DNA from: Rhizobium grahamii CCGE 502
Lineage (GTDB): Bacteria > Pseudomonadota > Alphaproteobacteria > Rhizobiales > Rhizobiaceae
Direction: 5' to 3'
Assembly (NCBI RefSeq): GCF_000298315.2
Contig: NZ_AEYE02000029.1
Location: forward strand, 463,193-527,192
DNA length: 64,000 nucleotides
A program made the translations under genes and the position numbers. Each line of letters opens with the position of its first letter. Within the stretch, counting starts at the first letter, position 1. The notes below the pieces were generated by a model, which was given only the letters and a program-made list of their open reading frames with translations, had not been told where the DNA came from and made no database searches. Below, piece by piece: positions 55,888 to 64,000 of the stretch.

Positions 55888-56590
55888 AATCATCTTCGAT
55901 ACGGAAACCACGGGCCTCGATAACCGTGTAGACCGCATTATCGAGATCGGCGGCATCGAGCTTTTCAATCATTTTCCGACCGGCAATACGATCCATATTT
56001 ACATCAATCCGGGCGATCAGAAAGTACACCCGGACGCGCTTGCCGTTCACGGCATCACCGATGAGTTCCTCAAGGACAAGCCCTCGTTCGCAGATGTTGC
56101 GCAGCAAATTATCGATTTCTTTGGCGACGCGAAATGGATCGCGCATAACGCCACGTTCGATATGGGCTTTATAAACGCTGAGCTCGCAAGGCTCGATCTG
56201 CCGCCGATTCTGCCTGACCGCGTGCTCGACACACTGTCGATGGCGCGCCGCAAGCATCCGATGGGACCCAACTCGCTCGATGCGCTTTGCCGCCGCTATG
56301 GCATAGATAATGCGCATCGAACGAAGCACGGCGCGCTTCTCGACTCCGAACTTCTGGCCGATGTTTACATCGAGATGATTGGTGGCCGTCAGGCCGCCCT
56401 TGGCCTCGGAACCGCCGCAAACAATTCGGCAGGTCAGGAAATAGCGGTCGAGGAAATCATCATCGGGACGCTCGAACGACCGCGACCGCTTGCGCCGCGT
56501 CTCAGCGAAGCCGAGCAGCAAGCCCATGACGCGCTCATTGCCAAACTCGGCGCCAAGGGTGTCTGGGGAAAATACGATCTAGCAAACTAA
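55880..56590 (+). CDS. dnaQ: DNA polymerase III epsilon subunit (3'-5' proofreading exonuclease)
   Basis: 236-aa DEDDh exonuclease. Exo I is IIFDTETTGLDN (residues 4-15), Exo II is in 'IAHNATFDMGFINAEL', and Exo III includes 'HRTKHGALLDSELLADVY' with the catalytic His and Asp. A C-terminal tail with 'PRPLAPRLSEAEQQAHDALI' probably docks to the alpha subunit. It overlaps coaE by 8 bases. Followed at once by a strong bidirectional terminator. Confidence 0.96.
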   Translation: MREIIFDTETTGLDNRVDRIIEIGGIELFNHFPTGNTIHIYINPGDQKVHPDALAVHGITDEFLKDKPSFADVAQQIIDFFGDAKWIAHNATFDMGFINAELARLDLPPILPDRVLDTLSMARRKHPMGPNSLDALCRRYGIDNAHRTKHGALLDSELLADVYIEMIGGRQAALGLGTAANNSAGQEIAVEEIIIGTLERPRPLAPRLSEAEQQAHDALIAKLGAKGVWGKYDLAN

Positions 56591-56622
56591 AAATGCCCGG
56601 GGCGACCCGGGCATTTGATTTT
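56591..56622. terminator. bidirectional terminator between dnaQ and secB
   Basis: Perfect 11-bp stem AAATGCCCGGG/CCCGGGCATTT with loop GCGA, flanked by AAACTAAA on one side and TGATTTTG on the other. It starts right after the dnaQ stop. Confidence 0.85.
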
Positions 56623-56647
56623 GTTCCAGCGTGCTATACGCGAACTG

Positions 56648-57130
56648 TTAGTTCGTGGTTGCCTGGACCTTGGCACGGGCCTGCTCTTCGGCAACCCGCT
56701 GCGCAAACATCTGAGAGAAATCGATCGGATCGATCATCAGTGGCGGGAAGCCGCCATTACGCGTGACGTCGGCAATGATCTGACGTGCGAACGGGAAGAG
56801 CATGCGGGGGCACTCGATGAAGAGGACCGGCAGCATGTGCTCCTGCGGGAAACCGGCAATCCGGAAGACGCCGCCATAGACGAGTTCAGTGTGGAACACC
56901 GTCTTGTCGCCATCCTTGGCTTCGGCGTTCAGGGACAGAACGACGTCGAAATCCGTATCGGAAAGCGGATTGGCGTTGACGTTGACATTGATGTTGATGG
57001 CCGGAGCCTTGTCACGCGCCTGCAGCGAACGCGGAGCACCCGGATTTTCGAAGGAGAGATCCTTGGTGTACTGGGCAAGGATGGTAAGGCTCGGGCTCGT
57101 TGCACCGTTATTGCTGTTTTCGTCGGCCAT
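56648..57130 (-). CDS. secB: protein-export chaperone SecB
   Basis: 160-aa tetrameric chaperone that keeps preproteins unfolded and delivers them to SecA. Family features are '[19 protein letters not shown]' near residues 15-33, '[20 protein letters not shown]'-like core (here [20 protein letters not shown]), and '[19 protein letters not shown]'. The ATG at 57130 follows GGAAAAGCC. It converges on dnaQ and is followed on the same strand direction by no other gene. Confidence 0.96.
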   Translation of the reverse strand: MADENSNNGATSPSLTILAQYTKDLSFENPGAPRSLQARDKAPAININVNVNANPLSDTDFDVVLSLNAEAKDGDKTVFHTELVYGGVFRIAGFPQEHMLPVLFIECPRMLFPFARQIIADVTRNGGFPPLMIDPIDFSQMFAQRVAEEQARAKVQATTN

Positions 57131-57221
57131 TGGCTTTTCCTCGAGGGCATTGGATGGTGCCGCTCTATCATTTCGGGCATGGCCTTACAACCCTGAGCCA
57201 GCTTGCCGCCTCGACCGTCTC

Positions 57222-57710
57222 CTACTTGCCCAGATGCTTTCCCGACCAGGGAGAGTTGCCGTCCGGCTCGCGCCGAAAGTCATCGTCGGCCAGGTCCACG
57301 ATCTTCGAGTCCTTGGAGCGGCCAGAGGAGCTGAAGCCGCCCGTCGGGCCTACGACGACGAAACGGCGGCTGACATACCGCCAAGCGAGATTGCGCACAG
57401 CTGGAATGAAGATCAGCAACGCCACGATGTCGGTGATGAAGCCAGGGACCATCAGCAACAATGCGGCAATCACGAACATGGCCGGACGAAGCAGTTCTCG
57501 CCCCGGCAACATGCCGTTTCGCCCCTCCGCGGACATGCGGCGCAGGATTCCGACGCCCTGACGCCTGAGCAGGGCCATGCCGACCATGAAGCTTAGAATG
57601 ACCAGCGCCAGCGTCGGCCAAAGTCCAATCACCCTTCCGACGAGCACGAAACCGGCAATCTCAGCGAGCGGCAGCAGCAGCAGAAAACCAGGCAGGATCT
57701 TCAAGGGCAT
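57222..57710 (-). CDS. FxsA family membrane protein
   Basis: 162-aa membrane protein with three to four spans, matching the FxsA family (E. coli FxsA relieves phage T7 exclusion by F plasmid; the cellular role is unclear). 'LLPLAEIAGFVLVGRVIGLW' and 'LLMVPGFITDIVALLIFIPAVR' are the typical segments. The C-terminal tail is hydrophilic, ending near 'DDDFRREPDGNSPW'. The ATG at 57710 (MPLKILPGF), with GGAA upstream, is preferred to one at 57740. It precedes secB on the same strand, 91 bases away, and is divergent from the Tim44-like gene. Confidence 0.88.
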   Translation of the reverse strand: MPLKILPGFLLLLPLAEIAGFVLVGRVIGLWPTLALVILSFMVGMALLRRQGVGILRRMSAEGRNGMLPGRELLRPAMFVIAALLLMVPGFITDIVALLIFIPAVRNLAWRYVSRRFVVVGPTGGFSSSGRSKDSKIVDLADDDFRREPDGNSPWSGKHLGK

Positions 57711-57835
57711 CGTTTTATTCCGGCCTAAGCCGGACTCCATTGGAGGGTCGCGTTGCAGACCCCATTTGAATCATCTGTATAGGCGGACTATATGGGAGTA
57801 CAAATCAGGGATGTTAACAGCGGCTGCGGCGGGAT

Positions 57836-58537
57836 ATGGGTTCAAACGACTTCATCACATTGTTTTTTCTCGTAGCGGCGGTGCTGATTTTTCTGCAACT
57901 GCGCAGCGTTCTCGGTCGCCGTACGGGAAATGAGAAGCCCCCGCGTGATCTTTACACGCCGCGCGACGCCGTTGCGCCCGACTCGCCGGATGCTGGAAAG
58001 GTAGTAACACTGCCGCGTCGCGATGCGTCGGCCGAAGAAGACGATCGCTTTGCCGCAATCGACGCCTTTGCTCCAGCCGGCACGTCGCTGAACGAATCGC
58101 TTCGGGAAATCAACAAGGCAGATGCTTCGTTCAATCCAAAGGAATTCGTGAACGGCGCCCGAATGGCCTATGAAATGATTGTAATGGCGTTTGCCGACGG
58201 CGATCGCAAGGCTCTGAAAAACCTCCTATCGCGCGAGGTTTATGACGGCTTTGATGCCGCCATTTCAGACCGTGAATCCAAGGGCGAGAAGGTGAAGTCG
58301 ACCTTCGTCGGTATCGATAAGGCTGAGATCACCAGCGCCGAAATCAAAGGCACGGAGGTGCAGATTACGCTTCGCCTCGTCAGCCAGCTGATCTCAGCCA
58401 CCTATGACAAAGCTGACAAGCTCATTGATGGCGATGCGGAGAATGTCGCGGAGGTGAACGATCTCTGGACTTTTGCACGCGACACCCGTTCGCGGGATCC
58501 CAACTGGAAACTCGTGGCCACCGAATCGGAAGCATGA
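57836..58537 (+). CDS. Tim44-like domain membrane protein
   Basis: 233-aa protein with a single N-terminal span (FITLFFLVAAVLIFLQLRSV) followed by a linker and a C-terminal Tim44-like domain of about 150 residues, recognisable by FVNGARMAYEMIVMAFADGD, 'LLSREVYDGFDAAI' and the terminal 'DLWTFARDTRSRDPNWKLVA'. The domain is related to mitochondrial Tim44; bacterial members (for example TimA) are thought to help membrane-protein or respiratory assembly. The gene is 4 bases overlapped with mltA and sits beside fxsA and secB. Confidence 0.88.
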   Translation: MGSNDFITLFFLVAAVLIFLQLRSVLGRRTGNEKPPRDLYTPRDAVAPDSPDAGKVVTLPRRDASAEEDDRFAAIDAFAPAGTSLNESLREINKADASFNPKEFVNGARMAYEMIVMAFADGDRKALKNLLSREVYDGFDAAISDRESKGEKVKSTFVGIDKAEITSAEIKGTEVQITLRLVSQLISATYDKADKLIDGDAENVAEVNDLWTFARDTRSRDPNWKLVATESEA

Positions 58538-59652
58538 GTGAGGAAACCCCGGGCTTCGCCCTGCAAGCAATAAGCTTTGATGATCTGGAAGGCTGGAAGG
58601 ATGATGATCCCTCCGGCCTTTTTGAAGTCATGGAGGCATGTCGCCGGCAGATCAGCGAGGTCAAGGCGTACCGGACAGGCTCGCTCGGGTTGACTGCACA
58701 GGATCTTTTGCCGCTGTTCGAGGCGGCGCGGAGCGCGCGGATTTCATCGGCTGCCGATGCCCGGGCTTTCTTCCAATCCAACTGTCGACCCTTCCGAATT
58801 TGCCGGATGGATGGCAGCCCGGGTTTTGTGACTGCCTTCTATGAGCCTGAGGTTTTGGTTTCGGCGGTACCGGACGAAAACTATCGCTTTCCCTTCTATC
58901 GGCGCCCCGACGACCTGATCGATCTTGATGAGGGTAATCGTCCGGCCGCTCTGCCTGATAGCTACGCGTTCGGCAGGCTGACAGACGGCAAAATCGACGC
59001 CTATCCGGATCGTCGCGAAATTGACGAGGGTTTCCTGGCTGGCCGAGGATTGGAGATTGCCTGGGCAGAGTCGAAGGTTGATGTCTTCTTTGTACATGTG
59101 CAAGGTGCAGCACGCCTGCGATACCCCGACGGCGCCATCGGCCGGATTACCTATGCCGCGAAGGCCGGACATCCGTTCTCGGCGATTGGCAAATTGTTGA
59201 TCGAGCGGGGAGAAATCGAACGCTCGGAAATTTCGATGCAGGCCATTCGGCGATGGCTGGCTTCACACCCCGGTCAGGTTGATGAAATTCTCTGGCATAA
59301 TCGTTCCTATATTTTCTTCCGGGAAGTTCCGGCGGCGGATTTGAACGCCGGCCCCATTGCGGCGGCAAAAGTGCCGTTGATTGCCGGTCGTTCGCTGGCC
59401 GTTGACCGGCTCATTCACACATTTGGCTTCCCATTCTTTATTCGTTCAGAGAACCTGATCCACCTGGACGGGGGGCGACCGTTCGCGCGGCTGATGCTGG
59501 CGCTCGATACCGGGTCGGCCATCGTCGGCCCGGCGCGAGGTGATATCTTCACCGGATCCGGCGACCAAGCGGGGGAGCTTGCAGGAACAGTGCGTCACGA
59601 TGCCGACTTCTTTATCCTGCTTCCGAACGCTGCAGCGGAGAGGTTCGCCTGA
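58534..59652 (+). CDS. mltA: membrane-bound lytic murein transglycosylase A (MltA family)
   Basis: 372-aa MltA-family enzyme that cleaves peptidoglycan. Key segments are 'FVTAFYEPEV' with the substrate groove, 'FFVHVQGAARLRYPDG' (about 188-203), and the C-terminal 3D domain with LDTGSAIVGPARGDIFTGSG carrying the catalytic Asp (about residue 325). Unusually, no signal peptide or lipobox is visible at the N-terminus (MSEETPGFALQAISFDDLEG). The start is fixed by the ATGA overlap with the Tim44-like gene, and no better start is available. Export may depend on another route, or the true start may be non-standard. Confidence 0.88.
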   Translation: MSEETPGFALQAISFDDLEGWKDDDPSGLFEVMEACRRQISEVKAYRTGSLGLTAQDLLPLFEAARSARISSAADARAFFQSNCRPFRICRMDGSPGFVTAFYEPEVLVSAVPDENYRFPFYRRPDDLIDLDEGNRPAALPDSYAFGRLTDGKIDAYPDRREIDEGFLAGRGLEIAWAESKVDVFFVHVQGAARLRYPDGAIGRITYAAKAGHPFSAIGKLLIERGEIERSEISMQAIRRWLASHPGQVDEILWHNRSYIFFREVPAADLNAGPIAAAKVPLIAGRSLAVDRLIHTFGFPFFIRSENLIHLDGGRPFARLMLALDTGSAIVGPARGDIFTGSGDQAGELAGTVRHDADFFILLPNAAAERFA

Positions 59653-60209
59653 TGGCACGCGACCGAAAGCTCAGTACGGATGAAAGGATACTCTGGGGCA
59701 AGGTAGCACGTAGTACGCGGCCTATGCCCGGCAAGCAGGACGACTTGACTGAGCTAGACGCTTTTCTGACAGCCGAGGCTGAAAGCGGGAGGGCAGCGAG
59801 CCCGAAATCATCGTCTGAAAGCTTGGTCGCAGCTATGCCGCCGGCTCCGAAATCGCGATCCGGTCTCCATCACCCACTCGAAAGACCGGTCAAGCGTAAG
59901 ATCGCCAAGGGGCGGCTGCCGCTCGAAGCCCGTATCGACCTACATGGGCTGGTTCAAAGCGAAGCTCACATCTTGCTTCTCGAATTTCTGATAAGAGCCC
60001 ACGAGCGGGGGATGAGACATGTTCTCGTCATTACCGGCAAGGGCAGTTCGCTTGGCAGCGAAGGCGCACTGAAGCGTGCTGTCCCGATGTGGTTTTCGAA
60101 GCCCGAGTTTCGCTATTTCATCTCATCCTATGAAACGGCAGCCCAACATCACGGGGGTGAGGGCGCGCTCTATATCAGGCTGTCGCGCCGCCATGGAGAA
60201 AGATCGTGA
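59652..60209 (+). CDS. Smr-domain protein
   Basis: 185-aa protein: a variable N-terminal half, then a Smr (small MutS-related) domain at the C-terminus. The domain has IDLHGLVQSEAHILLLEFL (about 97-115) and the HVLVITGKGS motif (about 124-133), both diagnostic. Smr domains are nucleases or RNA/DNA-binding modules; this stand-alone type is of uncertain function. The ATG shares a base with the mltA stop; its own end overlaps the regulator start by 4 bases (GTGA). Confidence 0.9.
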   Translation: MARDRKLSTDERILWGKVARSTRPMPGKQDDLTELDAFLTAEAESGRAASPKSSSESLVAAMPPAPKSRSGLHHPLERPVKRKIAKGRLPLEARIDLHGLVQSEAHILLLEFLIRAHERGMRHVLVITGKGSSLGSEGALKRAVPMWFSKPEFRYFISSYETAAQHHGGEGALYIRLSRRHGERS

Positions 60210-60583
60210 CGCCGTTCGGCGAGGCGATCCGCAAGCTGCGCGAGCGCAAGGGTGTCTCGCAGAAGCAGATGGCAGCCGCCCTCAATGTCTCTCCGGCCTA
60301 TCTCTCCGCACTCGAGCACGGGAAGCGCGGCTTGCCGAGCTTCGATCTGCTCCAGCGGATCGCCGGTTACTTCAACATCATCTGGGATGAAGCAGAGGAA
60401 CTTTTCCTTTTGGCCCGTTCTTCCGACCCCCGCGTGGTGGTCGATACGTCGGGTTTGTCAGCTGAACATACCGCATTTGCGAACCTTCTGGCCGCCCGTA
60501 TTCGCGATCTCGATCAAACGACGCTTGGCGAACTGACAAGCATTCTCGAAAACGGCGGAAAAGCGGACGGAAAACGGTCATAA
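60206..60583 (+). CDS. XRE-family helix-turn-helix regulator
   Basis: 125-aa protein with an N-terminal XRE/Cro helix-turn-helix domain (FGEAIRKLRERKGVSQKQMA, then LNVSPAYLSALEHGKRGLP). The remaining half, 'FNIIWDEAEELFLLARSSDP', is helical and may form a dimer or ligand domain. The start is GTG at 60206, coupled to the Smr gene. Its position 135 bases upstream of gyrB is common in rhizobia and makes gyrB or the surrounding operon a reasonable but untested target. Confidence 0.88.
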   Translation: MTPFGEAIRKLRERKGVSQKQMAAALNVSPAYLSALEHGKRGLPSFDLLQRIAGYFNIIWDEAEELFLLARSSDPRVVVDTSGLSAEHTAFANLLAARIRDLDQTTLGELTSILENGGKADGKRS

Positions 60584-60669
60584 TCCCCTGATTTATGGCC
60601 AGTTTGAGCCTGCTGGCATTGGGAACTTCGATCAAAAACCCTATATTCTGGCATGTAAAAGGCAGGTGA

Positions 60670-63153
<2,484 letters not shown>

Positions 63154-63180
63154 GATATCGAAACTGGAAATTTGTATGCA

Positions 63181-63211
63181 AAGCCCCACGCTTCGACGTG
63201 GGGCTTTTTTT
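63181..63211 (+). terminator. intrinsic terminator after gyrB
   Basis: Perfect 10-bp stem AAGCCCCACG/CGTGGGGCTT with loop CTTCGA and a run of seven T. It separates gyrB from the convergent nitroreductase gene. Confidence 0.9.
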
Positions 63212-63218
63212 ATCAGGA

Positions 63219-63812
63219 CTAATTCGCGATAAACTTGCCGCGGAAGGCGACTTCGGAAAGGGGCTTGCGCAGGCTCGGAACTTCTCGCTCCTGATTTCGC
63301 TCTGAGAGCACGCTCTTATCGGCAAGACGCCCAAGCGCTACACCTGCCTCGACGCGGTAGCTGTCGGGAATGGAAAACGCCTTGTGGATTTCCTCGTGCT
63401 TGATGCCGCCCATGCCGTGGGCATAGAAGCCCGAAAGCCGGGCTTGTAGCGCGAGATAGCCCCAGGCGGTGCCGGCGTCGAACGAGTGCGTGTAGCTCTT
63501 CCTTCCTTCGGAAAAGTCGCCGTTGAAACTCCTCGAAACAACGTAGATCAGCGCCGAAGCGTTTTTCGCCCACTCCTGGTTCGATTCGACCAAAAGGTCG
63601 ACGAACTTGCTCCAATCCTCGGAGCCATTGAGCGCATAGACGAAACGCCAGGGTTGTTGATTGGCGGACGACGGTGCCCAATGCGCTGCGTCGAGAATCG
63701 TCAAAAGATCCGATTCATCGATCACTTCTCCGGTAAAGGCGCGAGGTGACCAGCGGTCGAGGAACAGCGGGTCGATCGGATGTTGGGATTCACGGCTATT
63801 GGTCTTTGTCAT
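63219..63812 (-). CDS. nitroreductase family protein
   Basis: 197-aa FMN-dependent oxidoreductase of the nitroreductase family. The N-terminal FMN-phosphate region DRWSPRAFTGEVID (about 19-32) and 'AAHWAPSSANQQPWRFVYAL' (about 42-61) are characteristic, and 'SGFYAHGMGGI' with 'GVALGRLADKS' match the C-terminal half. The physiological substrate is unknown; such enzymes reduce quinones, nitroaromatics or flavins with NAD(P)H. The ATG at 63812 is in a monocistronic setting, convergent with gyrB. Confidence 0.9.
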   Translation of the reverse strand: MTKTNSRESQHPIDPLFLDRWSPRAFTGEVIDESDLLTILDAAHWAPSSANQQPWRFVYALNGSEDWSKFVDLLVESNQEWAKNASALIYVVSRSFNGDFSEGRKSYTHSFDAGTAWGYLALQARLSGFYAHGMGGIKHEEIHKAFSIPDSYRVEAGVALGRLADKSVLSERNQEREVPSLRKPLSEVAFRGKFIAN

Positions 63813-63989
63813 GGTTCTTCCGAGTGTGGTTTCTCAATATTCCAGTGGACGTGGAACTCTTCGCGGCGAACGGTTGTCGGCATTTGCAGTGGCGATTGTC
63901 GACCTTAAAACACACATATCAAGCTCCTTGTAACTTGTCTTAGGCTTCCTGGAAGGCGCTTGGCAAGCGAGCTTCACTTGCGGAGGACG

Positions 63990-64000
63990 ATGATGTCCCA
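63990..64000 (+). CDS. possible start of a further gene, cut by the window end
   Basis: Two adjacent ATG codons (63990 and 63993) follow a good ribosome site GCGGAGG at 63980-63986. Only three codons are visible, so no product can be named. Confidence 0.25.

Overview
The window is a GC-rich, gene-dense stretch of core chromosome from an alphaproteobacterium of the Rhizobiaceae (Rhizobium sensu lato; the genus cannot be fixed from sequence reading alone). The markers are a full-length cyclic beta-1,2-glucan synthase (ndvB/chvB), a DUF1013/TrcR-type regulator, the large NAD-glutamate dehydrogenase, promoters matching the alphaproteobacterial EcfG (RpoE2) general-stress consensus, and the gene order holA / parB-parA-rsmG-mnmG-mnmE / rho / hemJ-hemE / origin / ppsR-maf-aroE-coaE-dnaQ / secB / gyrB. 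I see no IS element, prophage, CRISPR array, tRNA or rRNA.

Layout. 0-5.3 kb: a five-gene peptide/nickel-class ABC importer operon. 5.3-6.5 kb: four very small genes (64, 54, 25 and 54 codons), three of them single-span or hydrophobic membrane peptides, two preceded by EcfG-like promoters. 6.7-16.6 kb: ndvB and opgC, for synthesis and probable substitution of periplasmic cyclic glucans. 16.9-20.6 kb: asd, a lytic transglycosylase, and on the minus strand a beta-carbonic anhydrase and pyridoxal kinase. 20.8-27.1 kb: NAD-GDH and an MFS transporter. 27.1-33 kb (minus): htpX, rsmB, a heparinase-II/III-like protein, purH. 33-39.4 kb: a predicted succinate dehydrogenase assembly factor, a secreted nuclease-like protein, acs, trcR, prpE, and a YggS-type PLP protein. 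39.5-43.8 kb: leuS-lptE-holA. 43.8-52.6 kb (minus): parB, parA, rsmG, mnmG, mnmE, rho, hemJ, hemE. 52.57-52.97 kb: a 402-bp intergenic region with DnaA boxes and an AT-rich stretch, the likely chromosomal origin. 53-63.2 kb (mostly plus): ppsR, maf, aroE, coaE, dnaQ, secB, fxsA, a Tim44-like gene, mltA, smr, an XRE regulator and gyrB. A nitroreductase gene on the minus strand closes the window.

How it fits together. The right half is the replication-origin domain: genes run away from 52.6-53.0 kb on both sides, parAB lie about 8 kb to the left, and five parS-like 16-mers (36979, 46084, 48081, 48120, 54424) surround the origin. The three parS sites inside genes are all read in the frame that encodes Ser-Arg-Glu-Thr. 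The left part is envelope and stress biology: small membrane peptides and opgC carry predicted EcfG promoters, which suggests that the general stress response touches glucan modification. I found no clearly new multi-gene system; the most worthwhile leads are the stress-linked micro-gene cluster, the EcfG box built into a perfect hairpin before opgC, and the constrained parS-coding overlaps.
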